A stretch of DNA of 64,000 nucleotides from Saturnia japonica (Eukaryota > Arthropoda > Insecta > Lepidoptera > Saturniidae): assembly GCA_033032175.1 (NCBI GenBank), contig CM065316.1, forward strand, positions 6,418,115 to 6,482,114, given 5' to 3'. This document shows positions 45,991 through 57,995 of this stretch, piece by piece. Every line of letters begins with the position of its first letter. Position 1 is the first letter of the stretch. Made by a program: the position numbers and the translations under genes. The notes under the pieces were generated by a model that saw only the letters and a list, made by a program, of their open reading frames with translations, was not told the origin of the DNA and searched no databases.

Positions 45991-47604
45991 TAAATGAACG
46001 GAAATTCCCAAAATAAAATATTTATGCAGACCTACATGACAACGGTCACCGCCGATGGATTAAGATTTCTCGGTGGTCGCCGTTGTGTTTGGATTCTACT
46101 GTGCTTACCGCGCTACATGAAGAAGCACAAAATATTGCTGATATGCAGACCATGATAGGTACCTATGCAAAATACGGTAACTTATAGCACTCAAAAATGT
46201 CTTAAATTAATCTAATAATTACTCTAGATACATCCACACTACAATCAAATGTGCAAGAAACTTAATTTTTTATATATACTAACTTATATTACCTTCTAGT
46301 GATTTCTCTAAGTTTCTCATGAAAAGGTATGGCTTCATTTAAATTATATTAACAAGTTTTAGATGGAATACCAAAAAATGCATAACAGAAAACGGTTCGA
46401 AAGCCACCCTCGAAGCTCTACGACACTCAAAGTATAAAGTGACGTAACATATGTGTGTTTGTAAATCACTGTAATTCGAGCGTCGCATCCGGTCAACTAC
46501 GTGCCGATTTAATAGACTGACCTACACAGTGGACAAACCATGGGGTTGGAGTATTGACTATATTGCATTTGAAACATCAACTATATTCGTAGGAGTATAA
46601 AGATCAAAATCGTTTTTGTTTTCTATACGCCTATATCGGGATGAGCAATTTTTATTGTTAACTCACGTATAGAAGCATTCATTGGTTCGAACGTAACTAA
46701 ATTGCGAACATCCGGGGTTGAGTATTCAAGCGGTGGCCAAATCCATATTGTTATATCATGTGATCTATTGATGTAAGTATAACAGGAAAATTGCATGTCT
46801 ACCTGTACAGTATTCAATATTTATAAGGATGTTCACTTGAGATATACGAATGACAATGTAATGTAGGTAATATGATACTTTGCGTTCGGTTGTTTTGATA
46901 CGCGAACAATGATAACAAAGACTACCTACTAGATTCTCAAAAAAAAAAACATTATTAAATTTAAGCCCTAATAAGGTATTTATGAACGTTAAAATACTAC
47001 TACCAGTTCTGAAAATTTCCCAGATATCGAGAAAGAGCCGCTACTAAACTGGATAGGGTTATTGAATATAAATGATATTCAATATACAATGTATAATTAG
47101 TTGGATTGAATTTTCTACGGATAGGAAATTAGTCAGATCGCGAATTAATTGCATCTAAGACAACAGTCCAAGTTTTGGCACTTTGACGCCCTTGAGCGCT
47201 AGTTGCGAAACTTTCGCGTCTGATGCCTTCAGCGCTCGCCCCCAAACCCGGTGAAAATATCAAAGAATTCCGAGGCTTCACGGCCCTTACGGCTAACAGT
47301 GTAGTCAGATCGAAAAAAAACTTTATACGAGTAAAAACTATGACGCATATGATGTTAAATTATTCAAGTAGTTTTAAATTATATCAATTCATATCGTAAC
47401 CAGTCACTAAAGGGTGTTCAGTTCCAAATTAAGAAATCAAGATTACATTGAAACATTCCAATGCCGGAGGCTTACCTTACCTTAAAATATTATTAAAAAG
47501 TGCTTAATTTACATAATAGCTTGTCCAGTTATTGGCGGTAATTTAACGCTATAAAACTTCTGTTATAGTAAGTATTTTGATCATATTATTATGATATAAA
47601 TGAC
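45991..47604. other. Intergenic with repeat pieces
   Basis: No gene. 46955-47060 is a reversed non-LTR 3' UTR ('aagccctaataaggtatttatgaacg', 'ctaccagttctgaaaat'). 46040-46150 is decayed SINE-like sequence. 47170-47305 is GC-richer and includes a reversed family F piece. Confidence 0.45.
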
Positions 47605-47815
47605 AGGCCTCGCAGCACAGTGGTAATAAGCTATACTATTGAGTAGACAGGTCGCAGGTTCGATTCCTGCCCATGACTGACTTTTGTGTGAAGTTGTGTC
47701 TGGGTGTTAAATGGGTGTTACATCTGATGAATGGTGGTCGCAATCCAGTTTGTTTTTAAAATTATAGGACATTTCTTTACACTTTATAACCTCCTGATTT
47801 TGTGTGATGAGTGAT
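47605..47815 (+). repeat. tRNA-derived SINE head and body
   Basis: 'cctcgcagcacagtggtaataagc' is an A-box-like start, and GGTTCGATTCC (47657-47667) is an exact B box in a GCAGG...CCTGC stem. The body follows ('gtgtctgggtgttaaatggg', 'tggtggtcgcaatccagttt'). The promoter elements are the best preserved in the window, so this copy could still be transcribed by RNA polymerase III (inference). Confidence 0.75.
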
Positions 47816-47962
47816 GATATCACCTAAGTGATGATGTGATTTAAGCTAGTAACATGTTAAGTGATGATATGGCCTAAGCTAGAAACATGTTAAGTGATGA
47901 TATGACCTAAGCTAGTAACATGTTAAGTGATGATATAGCCTAAGCTAGTAGTAACATGTTAT
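47816..47962. repeat. 33-bp tandem array inside a SINE 3' end
   Basis: About four copies of a 33-base unit, GTTAAGTGATGATATGGCC plus TAAGCTAG(A/T)AACAT. The unit is recognisably the family A SINE tail ('aagtgatgatgtggccc aagctagtaacatgtta'). It differs among copies by one or two bases, so the array is a recent minisatellite expansion of retroposon sequence. Confidence 0.85.
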
Positions 47963-48209
47963 GCCTGGGACTGACTCTCAACGTTCATTATGTCAGTAGG
48001 TACGCGCTGACAATCTTATAACCATAATATAATTTGCATCCTAATGAAAGTACTTATCACTTGCACACTCAGAAGTCAGCATATCTTCTTGTCTATACAA
48101 TTAATAAAATGGAAATGTCTGTTTCAAATGCAAAAAAATAACAGCTTTTTTACCAAATTCATGTGTACACGTTACCTACTTATATCGAAACACCAATTTT
48201 TTAAATTGT

Positions 48210-48632
48210 CTATCTGGGTGTCTGATCCTTGTAATCTCCGAAACGGTTGATCTGATTTTGACGGGACTTTCAGTGATAGATAGGTGATGTTATAAGAATT
48301 AACTTAGATTACTTTTGTTTTTTAAAAAGAATTAGAGTTCTGAGCAAATAAAAAAGAAACTGGTCATAGTGAATCAATTCGGACGCTTAAAGAGCTTACG
48401 CTGAGTAAACTATAAGAGATATATTAAATAAATGTACTACATAATTGTGGATATTAAAAAGACCTGCTAAAGAGAAGAGAGCATGTGTCTATCTTCTAAG
48501 GATCACCCACAATAAGCATTTTATATCTAAAATAACCGAGAGTGGGGATAATACGACTTAGGCCTATGCCTGATCGACTTGCATTCTGTAGTCCAGTCCA
48601 CGCGAGCGCAGCCGCGAGCACAGCTAGTAAAA
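48210..48632 (+). mobile_element. Helitron-like non-autonomous repeat with intact 3' end
   Basis: Ordered homology to 11760-12190 and a 3' end 'cgcgagcgcagccgcgagcacagctag' (in pieces) before T. The CTAG|T terminus and short CGCG...CGCG stem just upstream fit Helitron ends. No coding capacity. Confidence 0.7.
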
Positions 48633-48945
48633 TTATAATGTTCAAGAGTTTGTTAGTTTCAACGCGCTAATCACTGGAACTACCAGTCAGAATTGATAAG
48701 ATATTTTTGCATTTTATAGCCTATGTATTGACAAAGGTTATAAACTATATAACTTCACATTACAATTCCAAAAACTGGAGCAACAACTATGAAAGTTAAG
48801 TAAAAGTCATGTGAAAGTCAAGTCAAGTAACGAAGTGAAGTAGTCAGGAAGTGAGAGGTACATGGGTGTATTGACAGCATGGCACCGCGGTGGAGAGTCA
48901 GTCGAAAACATTAAACACGGGTGAAACTGTATGGCACAGCTAGTC
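48633..48945 (+). mobile_element. Second Helitron-like repeat, adjacent
   Basis: Starts 'gttagtttcaacgcgctaat', continues 'ttttatagcctatgt' and ends 'actgtatggcacagctag' before T. It abuts the preceding element directly, so one probably inserted at or near the other's end. The complement of this family lies at 37412-37700. Confidence 0.65.
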
Positions 48946-49604
48946 TATAAATAAAGAAGGGAAAACATTTTTTTTACATTTACTTCAGTTAATAGAAAAT
49001 AAAAAAGTACAGTTTACTTCACTTAAAAAGAAACATGTGCTTGAGTTTCTTTTATGTGTGTGTTTAACAGCACGAATTAACGAACCATAACAAAAACTGA
49101 AGATAAATATTACAAAGTTTTTATGATCATTGACGTAACTTCATAATTAGTTTGCGAGAACGACGCAAGCTACACACGGTTAGAACCTTAATGACGTAAA
49201 TCGTAACACGAACCGTTTAATAATAAAGCCATTTTAAACTCATCGTAATAACGTAATAAATATACGAATGAAATTTATTGCAAACACAAACAGGACATCG
49301 CGAACCTTGTGCAGTATTGATCAAATTGATATGAGCTCCGGGATAAGTTTCTTTTAGAGTACCACGGAAACCTAAGGGCTCGTATAGACAGCGCCACGGG
49401 TGCGCCGCCGCAACCGCGTAGCAACCGCGTAGCAACCGCGCCGCCGCCGCTTGATTGCTATATCGTTGTACCTTTTTCGTAATAAATTGCTAGATACGAA
49501 AATTATACGTGTAGGAATAATAAACTTGTTGGTTTTAACTAAAAAAATGTTAGTGTTTGCTTATACTAAGTTAAAAAATTGAAAAAATTGTTTTTAAGCG
49601 TTAT
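48946..49604. other. Intergenic with an 11-bp tandem repeat
   Basis: No gene. 49410-49440 is 2.8 copies of GCAACCGCGTA in a GC-rich patch (49385-49455). The rest is AT-rich. Confidence 0.5.
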
Positions 49605-49880
49605 GACCACAATCTCACCTAATCTTAAGTGGACGATGTGACATTATACCTAACAGAGGACTGCCTGTCAAATGCTGCTGCCGGAACACACCTATTGGTG
49701 TTTGGCGACAGATTTTCAACTTGAGGGTTGAGTACTAGCCAGATTAGAAAGAGCCCTGCCACCATGCTATGGCTTCATCACGATGTTTTCCTTCACCGAA
49801 AGCTCAGACTAATTGCAGGGCTTCGAACTCACGTCATTCGACGCTAAGTCCGTACATGCTACCAACTTCGCCATCATTTC
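49605..49880 (-). repeat. Full-length SINE, family A
   Basis: Reverse order: 'accacaatctcacctaatcttaag', 'ctgctgccggaacacacc', 'ttggcgacagattttcaac', 'catcacgatgttttccttcaccgaaagctcag' (in pieces), then a head with 'cttcgaactcacg' in place of a good B box. It is the most complete reverse copy. Confidence 0.8.
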
Positions 49881-50129
49881 ACATGCAACATGCATTGCAT
49901 GTTAAAACACTACTTAATGCGGTAATTTAAAATAAAAAAAAACGTGTGTTTTATAGGCTTTATTATGAACCTAAAAGCGATGTAATAAAAGTCACTTTAC
50001 GTGCAAATGTGTTGAAAAATAATGAAAAGGTTTAACTTTCTTATTTTAAGGTAATTACAAAACCTGTAACTGCTATGTGGTATGTAATAAGATTTTATTT
50101 TGTTACATAAAGCTTTTACAGGAGCTACG
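49881..50129. other. Intergenic, no gene seen
   Basis: AT-rich spacer before islet 7. Confidence 0.4.
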
Positions 50130-50425
50130 AGCTACGATTACACGCGCCACTACGCGCTACGCGGCGCGGCGTCCCTCTCTTTGTCCTACTCTAATACGCT
50201 GTACCGTCGCCTCTCACGCACGTGCAATACACGCGTACCACACGTCTCGCTCGCACCCGCACACTTCCTGCGCGCGCCTCCAGCCCAGCTCGACTGTGGG
50301 AAAATACGGCAGGTGTTATGCGGGATCGTGAACAACCACGCATTACCATTCACATTATTCAACAATAAATAATAATAATAAGAAGCCGTGGAGCGAGTGG
50401 CGAGCACGCGCAACGTTCGCCGCGC
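50130..50425. promoter_or_regulatory. Candidate Notch-responsive enhancer, islet 7
   Basis: About 300 bases of GC-rich DNA. TGTGGGAA (50295-50302, Su(H)) and GCAGGTG (50309-50315, proneural A-class E-box) are on the same strand with only six bases between them. Upstream are GCACGTGC (50218-50225) and several CACGCG-type motifs, which are E(spl)/Hairy-class sites. This is the closest match in the window to the 'Su(H) plus A' layout of fly E(spl)/Brd gene enhancers. Overlapping frames on both strands are compositional. Confidence 0.55.
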
Positions 50426-51484
50426 CTCACATACTAATAAATGACGCTTTAATGTGTGCGTGTCTAAACTGTGTAGTATGTACGCGTACTATTGCTTCAT
50501 TGTTTAGTGTGAGTATTGTTAATACGTATTTTTTATATTTCGTGTGGGCGGGCGTACGTCATGGATTCGACTTTGGGGATTAACTTTCGTTAATTGTTTT
50601 GGGACGTTGTTTCTTTTTATAATTGATTATTGGTCTAATGTTTTTGTAGCAACGAAACTTCTTATCGTTGGCGGCATAATTTAACTAGTTGATGCTTTCA
50701 GGCGCAGTCTCACTATGTGATAATGTTTTTTTTTAATTTATCCTAACATACCGAAAGCCATTCTTTTATTTTTGAATTGTATCTTTTTTAAATCAATTTA
50801 AGTAATTCAAATTACAAAATCAATAGACTATCGAAACCATTAATATATTTTGTCCATAAAAGATTTTTTTTTCAAAAAAGAAGTTTTCTGCCCAAGAATC
50901 TGCAACAGATAATACCTAGTCTTTTTTTTATTAATTTAATATAAATCTAATTCTATATCATTTATTTGCTTACAAATATCAGTGTTAAGTATGATCATAT
51001 TATTATTATTATCATATATATCTAATGAAGATCATATTCTTAAATGAATGTTAAATCTAGTAGTTATACCTAAGTAGGTACATATCGTCTTTAAGATCAA
51101 ATATTCTTGAAAAAATATTTTTCGTTTATTATATGGGGGTGCACAATAGTTGAATAGTGTTCTAATTACTAGATACGTCAAAAGACAAAAACCATAAATC
51201 ACTTAAACATAATTTTGCATTTAACGGCTTGTCTAAAAATAAAGTAAATATTCCAATTAAAACTCTTTAGAAATAACAGACACTGAAAATTAAAAACAAT
51301 TTAAAACTAGTAAAATACTGCGCCTGCAATAAACGTTGGACCTGTAATAATAATTTAATATTATGTTACATCTATAAAACCGAATATAGAAAGGTTGGAA
51401 TCTTTTCTCATATTTATGAGCAATAAATCGCATGGACATTTTTAATTGCGAACAACAATCAATTTTATAGATACATAAAATTAT
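50426..51484. other. Intergenic, no gene seen
   Basis: AT-rich; nothing recognised. Confidence 0.4.
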
Positions 51485-51760
51485 AGAGGGTTGCCGTTGT
51501 ACGCGTATCACGCAAAAACTACTGGATACATTTTGGCCATTTTTTTTTTAAATTTACACCTTAGATACTTGGTCCTTATCTTAAAAAAAATATCAAGATA
51601 TCTTCATTCGGTAAAAACTTGTTTAATAAACTCCGATTTTTATAAGCATTACGCGTTCAGCGATATGTTTTCTTGCCGTGGAAAAGTGGGAATTATAATA
51701 TGTTTTAACGCGAACAAAATCGCGGGAGTTTGTTTGATGTACAATAAATGAAGATAAAAA
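51485..51760 (+). mobile_element. Helitron-like fragment
   Basis: 'gggttgccgttgtacgcgta', 'tcacgcaaaaactactgga', 'ccttagatacttggtcctta' and 'caagatatcttcat' align in order with 22890-23010. The 3' terminus is not clear. Confidence 0.55.
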
Positions 51761-53259
51761 ATATTATTCAAGAACTGCCCGTCAAACTTTTAATATTACT
51801 TTGAGGTACCTATGTTTTTAATTTTAATATAATAACATAATATTTAAGTTAATCTTCGTCTCGCCCCACCTTAGGATTTAAGAGGCTCTCAATCGAAAAC
51901 TTGTAAATTAATTTTCAACATTCAATCATTGAAGTTCGACACAAACTATGTATTCTTAAGACATCACTACGATCTTATCGCCTCACAATAAGGTTGATAT
52001 CATTAAAAACTAGTTTTCCCAGCTTGGAGAGTTGTTTTATTTAAATACCAATGAGTTACTGTACCATGTAGGTACTGATTAATATCGTCGAGCTTCGATT
52101 GACAGTATAATACTAATCTATATGAGTGAATGTGTAGTTCTGTCTGTACATGTATATTTTTTTATTTTCCTATAGACATCCCATATAAAGGACATTGATC
52201 ACACGAATAAGACGTTTAGAAAAAAGTTGTCTGTCTGTCAGTTTGTTTGTCCGGATTTAAATAAAAATAAAAATAGATTGTTGTGAAAATTTGTACACGG
52301 GAAGGTTATGTCATTGGTCAAATGAAAGTCTATAAGAATTTTCAGTCTATATTTATAATAAAAGAGTAAAAAAGAGTCGAAATCTGTACGTTGCATATAT
52401 TTGAGAAAAAATAATTCGTGGGGGCTTAGAATCAGCGACAGAACATATTTTGATAGTTTTTTGAAATTTTTGTGTGTCTGTGTGACCAATCACGTAAAAT
52501 CTACTGAACCGAATTTAATCAAATTCGGTATGATTATAGTTTATAGTCTGAAAGTAAATTTAGGATAGGATATTTTTACACGTATGGACATTTGTATGGT
52601 CGATAAATTGCGTTTAAGTTATGTACATATCAAAAATAATGTGTGTATGTGTAATTTTGTAATATATTTAGTGAAACAAAGTGAAAAGATTTCAAATTAT
52701 TTTATCTTTACATAATGTTTTTTTTTATTTTCCAGGAGTATTCATAGTTGCCACTGTACGGCTTGGTTTAAATTATCATGAAATTCATTTGATAGTTTTT
52801 GTCAAACTTAATTATATTTTCTGTAAGCACTTACATTAATAACAAGCCACGTGTGAGACTTCGCCCGCGAGGTATGTTTCGTGTATGAAAAATCGCAACT
52901 AAATAAAAACTCAAAAACAAAACAAAATACTTATTTACGTCCACATTATTCACATGAGAATCATCTTATATATAATTTTGACCTTTGAAAACTTGTCAGA
53001 TTAACGCTACTAAGTTTTCGAAAATCTGAAGGACTCATAAATTTCTTAGTAGATACTTAATATTGAGTCATCACTAGACAAATGAATTAATTAAAGATAT
53101 GGACCCATGGTCTTTCTTAGACTTTTATATGATTTAGAAGAGAACATTCGGCCGAAGTTCGCCTTCGGTATAAACCAAATTTTCACTTTCGCTATAAACC
53201 ACAATCGGCCCAGCTCTACATAGTATGGCATTTAACTTAGATTTTGATACGTGTAACGC
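51761..53259. other. Intergenic with decayed TE sequence
   Basis: No gene. 52210-52690 contains 'tctgtctgtcagtttgtttg', 'gtgtgaccaatcacgtaaaatctactgaaccg' (in pieces), the style of an old retroelement tail. 52850-52875 has an 'agacttcgcccgcgagg' end fragment. Confidence 0.45.
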
Positions 53260-53480
53260 TCATTAACTTTACACTTAGAAATACATATCTAGAGTGATCT
53301 AAGTTCAATGGAACTGGTCCGGTTAAGATTCGCAGTATTAATTTATTTTATTTTATATATTAGTAACAGATATTATAGAGAAATTTTAGCATTCTGCACT
53401 TCTTCTCCATATAAACTTTAACCATGCCAATACGCTTAAAAAGGTGTCTGAAGTTTTCATCTCACGTATTAATATTATGA
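53260..53480 (+). repeat. Interspersed repeat, family H copy 1
   Basis: Shares 'ctaagttcaatg', 'ggttaagattcgcagt.ttaattta', 'attagtaacagatattatag' and 'ccatataaactttaaccatgcc' in order with 63225-63450. No coding. It lacks a roughly 30-base block present in copy 2. Confidence 0.75.
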
Positions 53481-54985
53481 TTATGATAAAGAAAAATACT
53501 GTATGCGATTTTCTTTTAATACTTGTCAATTATTTTGTATAAATATGTATTCCTATGTAAAGTAGGTTTCTAATAGTAATAGGTGTATTAATTCACTACA
53601 TGCCGGTAAAAATAAGTAACTATTAATGTTCAATCATAGAGAGGAAATGAGAAAATGAACTAAACATTTATTATCTATGTTATACATCGTAATTCAGGTT
53701 ATGTGCCGAAAGCAATTCTTGAATATAATTAAATTAGATGAACAACTCGGTTCGAACTACATTAAGCAATATAAACATTTTCAGGCCTTATGTTGTTGAT
53801 AATCAAATATTACTTTATTTTTATTTGATATTAAGTCAGAATCAAAATCAAAATATTTTTTACAATTTAAGCCCAAGAAGGCACTTGTGAATCTCAAAAC
53901 ATTACCACCGGTTCGTAAAACATCACAGTCATCGATAACCGACAAAAAACTTGATCGGGTTTATCAACATCTTATTTTCTATTTTTGAAATGAAAGTAAT
54001 TACAAAAGGATAGATTTAGTAACTGAAACAACAGATAGATAGGTTATTGAAAACCGCTGTAAGTTAACAAAGTTGTTTACCTAGCTATCTTCCGCTGTAA
54101 ACAAATGTTCTAATTCAGACACTGACTAAGTCAACACATGACAATATCAGATCGACGACAAATTTAATTAACCAAAATAAGAAATCCTAGCGGGAATTGC
54201 CAGGACTGTCGCCGCGGCTTTAGTCAAACACCCAGGGTCGAAGATCAAAAATGAGCGGTTTCATTATATATCCAGGTAATATACCAGTTTCCATACCTAT
54301 TAAAATAATACGAATTAAAACATCTGCTATTAAGTGTGGTTTGTGGTGAGAATAGAATTAATTGTTGCAGGAAAATGGCGCTTGAATAGAGCCGTACATT
54401 TACATGAGTTAAAAGTAGGTAGGTACTGTTCATGAACATATTTTGCAAACTCGCTATTATATTTATAAATTAATTTAGGTAAGAAGAGAGATAGAGAATA
54501 ATCTAAACGTAGGTAAAATGAATGAAAGTTTTATAATTTAGGATAGTTATGTATAATTTTCCAGCATACCTTACAATTTTCAGATAATATGGGTTTTACA
54601 AATTATTAGTACACAATTTTAATGTCCATAACCGAGACGTTCTTCTTGCTCCGACAGCTCAGCGTAGAGATCCTTGCCTAGGATCTCTCCGTGTTGAGTA
54701 GGTAGGCCAAACAAGGTTGAATCACGAGGCTCGCCCTCAGCGGACAACGTGGTGTGAGCCGTATGAACAAGCTCAGTCCAAGTGAAGACGTCGCTGCATC
54801 AAGTGGAACGTCGGAATCCGTTCAGCTCTCGATATGGCGAAACAAAAATATATATATATCAGATTTTATATATTAATCCAGGTATAAGTTCCTGGAATAT
54901 TATTGTCTTCTTCAATAGGGTACTTCACCCATAAAATAGTTATTTTATCAGACTGTAGATATTTAAATTATAAACGTATCAACTA
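53481..54985. other. Intergenic with a non-LTR tail
   Basis: No gene. 53865-53970 is a reversed non-LTR 3' UTR ('aagcccaagaaggcacttgtgaa', 'accaccggttcg'). 54640-54840 is GC-richer with palindromic 'gagatccttgcctaggatctc' but no recognised motif set. Confidence 0.45.
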
Positions 54986-55182
54986 TTCAAAGGTCTGCAA
55001 TACAATTCTTTGGTTTTATCAAAACTCTTGATAATTATTATATAAACGTTACTACGCTTCAAAGGTCTGCCGTACAATTCTTTGGTTTTATTAAAACACT
55101 TGATAATTATTATATAAACGTTACTTTTATCAAAACTCTTGATAATTATTATATAAACGTTACTCGATTCAAAAGTCTGCCC
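54986..55182. repeat. Tandem repeat, 72-bp unit with a nested partial copy
   Basis: TTCAAAGGTCTGC starts at 54986 and 55058 (period 72). A third, TTCAAAAGTCTGCC, starts at 55168. Between units 2 and 3 there is an extra 38-base half unit (TTTTATCAAAACTCTTGAT then AATTATTATATAAACGTTAC). The minus-strand frame spanning it is a translation of the repeat. Confidence 0.9.
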
Positions 55183-56004
55183 TACCAATAATCCCATGAT
55201 CAGATCGATCCTGAAAAATCTGTCATACTCTCTGTTCTAATTTTCTATTTCCGTTTGAATTCAAAATTTCATCTTACTAGACTTTTCTTATTTTAAAAAT
55301 TCAAAATAAATCTAATCATAGATTTATTTTGCTAAACTAGAACCTGGATAGAATATTTGTCTATACCTGAGAAACTCCTAACTGCGCATGCTCTATTACT
55401 ATCAAAGAATTATCAATGACAGAGATTGTCATAATATTGCAATGTAAACAATACGAACCTAAAATATTAACAAAGCTGTTATTAAACCAAAATTATCAAG
55501 TTATAAATTATCTAAACGCATCAATACATAAACCTATCATTAATTGGTATCCTGGAAATAAAAGAATAGGTACACCAAAACAATAATAAGGTAAATCAAA
55601 TGAACTTATGATGAATAATATAAAGTAGATATTAAATAAGATAAATAAGATTATCTTCCAGATAAATAATATAACAACGCATACAAGGAAGAATCGTTAT
55701 ATTGAGATAAATCAATAAGGGCTGTTTTAGAGCATTCAAATATTGCGTCAAAGCTGGTTACTCGTAGTTTCAATTTATAATATTTTTTATGTTATTCATA
55801 AGACAATAATGGCTAACAAAACTTTATCGGCTGACATTGTAAGGAAACCTGAACACTTGAGAAATATTCTTGAAGTGCGACTGCATGTGGGAAAATAAAG
55901 AAATATAGATTTCTCGACGTATGTTTACTTCATTATTAATTTGATTTGAAACAACTATAATAAATATAAGCTTTTGATTATAAGTTTGATTTATTTAAAT
56001 TGTT
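55183..56004. other. Intergenic, no gene seen
   Basis: AT-rich. 55825-55905 is a SINE core fragment ('atcggctgacattgtaagg', 'gcatgtgggaaaataaag'). Confidence 0.45.
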
Positions 56005-56200
56005 TGCATCGTTAGCGTGGTGGTAGGGCTTTTTCTAATGCCCGTCTGGTTAGATACCATCCTCAAGTTGAAAATCTGTCGCCAAGCACCAATTGGTGTG
56101 TTCCGGCACCTGCACTTGAGAGCTAGTCTTCCACTAGATTAGCGTGCTATCAAATTGGGCCATATCAACACTCAAGATCATGTGATGTTGTCGCCACAAC
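56005..56200 (+). repeat. SINE body, family A
   Basis: 'ctttttctaatgcccgtctgg', 'gaaaatctgtcgccaagcaccaattggtgtg' (in pieces), 'ctgcacttgagagctagtc' and 'attgggccatatcaac'. Best-preserved forward body after 57725-57995. Confidence 0.75.
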
Positions 56201-57340
56201 GCTAAAAACCTATAACGATTAAACAAAAATGTTATGTTTTTAACGATAATTTTGTAGTGTGTACAACTCTAGAATTGTATAAATATAAAGTGGATCGCGG
56301 TAAAATAAAAACGAAGGTAGATTAAAGTCATTAAAGTAGTCATTAAAGTCTGTCTACAGCTTGTCAATTAATTGAATACTGCAATTGCATTACGATAATG
56401 GCATTAGTTGATGAGCCGTACTTACACGAAACAAAACAAACCGGTGCGTTTTGAAAGTTGTTAGAATGATCTAGATAACAAACTCGTCTAATTAATAAAT
56501 GAAGGTTGCAAGATGTAGGTACATTTTGATATTGTAACTGCAGATTTAATTTCGGTTTCAAAAACGCTGCTTAATATTTTCTCATACATCTCGCGGCTAC
56601 ATCTTAAAGTTGATCATAGTTTATTGATAGATTAAATTAAATAATAGCTGTGAACTGTGTTGGTCGTTGTAGGATGGAAGATGGGATCAAGTATTCCTTT
56701 GATTTTTTTTGTTCATTGACCACCGAGATAGTTAGATATACATACCTACCTATATTAGCTAATTCTAAAACTAAAAGAGAATCACTGTTTGGGTTTATTA
56801 CTATATGCATGGTGTTTCGATTAAGCATGCCTGTCTAGTATCCCACCACCCACCCCATACCTGAATGCTTGAGAAATTTTCTGTTTCTAATTCGCCAATA
56901 TACTGGAAACACCGGTACTTTAGTTAAGCCCGTGCCTTCACAGCAGTGGGAAACATAGAAAGTGTTATTTATTATTAACTTTGAACAACGCAATAAGATT
57001 AGAATATGTACTCAGTACCTAATTTATTGTTTTATGGGGAATGACAGAGATAAAACCTGTAAATCATAATCTTAGAAAATTGTAAGCGACACTATGTTAG
57101 CATTCCTCTTTTCTGATTATTTTATTTTCATAGTAAATGCATTATTCATTGTATATGGTATGTTGATGTTATTTCCTGTTATAATAAAATTCCAAAACTT
57201 TTGTAATACCATAATAATTATTGATGCGTCACGTATTGATGTGTTACAAGCAGGCTAAATAAAACATGTTTATAGGAATTATTTATTAAATTCTGTGAAT
57301 AGGAGCTTAAGTTTATGTAGAATATATATATGAGTAAGAG

Positions 57341-57343
<3 letters not shown>
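56201..57343. other. Intergenic, no gene seen
   Basis: No gene. 56720-56830 has decayed SINE-like text. Confidence 0.4.

Positions 57344-57399
<56 letters not shown>
57344..57399. repeat. (AT)n microsatellite, about 28 units
   Basis: Uninterrupted AT run of about 56 bases. The Ile-Tyr frame on the minus strand is its translation. Confidence 0.95.
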
Positions 57400-57401
<2 letters not shown>

Positions 57402-57724
57402 AGCAATGTAATTAATAGCAGAAATTGTTTAATTTGAAGTTTAAGATTGTGTTTTTTACGCATGTTTTCATATTACGTGTACCTGATAGCGAAACAGACT
57501 TTAGATTCAAACGTGTATATTTTTTCATTTAGTTAATATTCACTATAATTTGGTTTTCTTGTGTTAAGCTTGAGTAGGTACTTATGCTGCGATGAGGCTG
57601 GCATACACCAGTTGTAAAGGCTCCTTAAACATAAAATTTAAAAAAAAGACTAAAGTAAATGCTTCGCGAAACTCTTGAATTTCGCAAAATTCTGTTAAGG
57701 AATTCGCGGCATAAAGTATTGTCT
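57400..57724. other. Intergenic, no gene seen
   Basis: AT-rich. A short inverted pattern of 'cttcgcgaaactc' and 'gaatttcgcaaaa' occurs near 57661-57690. Confidence 0.4.
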
Positions 57725-57995
57725 CATCTTATCTACTCGAAGCAATAATGACACAATGGTATCGTGTACAGACACCGTGTCGATCGACGTGAGTTCGATT
57801 CCCTGCAATGAGCCTGAGCTTTCGGTGAAGGAAAACATCGTGATGAAACCGTAGCATTGTGTTAGGGAATTTTCTAATTCCTGCCTACCACCCTCAAGTT
57901 AAAAATCTATCGCCAAGCACCCTATACTAGGTGTGTTCCGGCAGCTGCACTTGACAGCCAGTTCCCCCATTGGGCTTAGCGTGTCACGAGCATAT
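57725..57995 (+). repeat. SINE, family A, with tRNA-like head
   Basis: Head 'gacacaatggtatcgtgtac' and B-box-like AGTTCGATTCC (57792-57802). Core 'gagctttcggtgaaggaaaacatcgtgatgaaacc' (in pieces). Body 'tcgccaagcacc', 'gtgttccggcagctgcacttgacagcc' and 'gggcttagcgtg'. It shows that the head, core and body pieces scattered through the window belong to one SINE family. Confidence 0.8.

Noticed and set aside
47605..47680. tRNA gene on the plus strand
   Set aside because: The B box is good, but the sequence continues into a SINE body and the cloverleaf cannot be closed.
50077..50413. Open frames of 75-90 codons on both strands
   Set aside because: Same islet explanation. Low-complexity composition.
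51683..51692. AGTGGGAA, also at about 56945
   Set aside because: The first base is A, not C or T, so it does not fit the high-affinity Su(H) consensus.
55880..55895. Su(H)-like TGTGGGAA
   Set aside because: Lies in a SINE core fragment also seen (mutated) near 3855, so it is repeat sequence.
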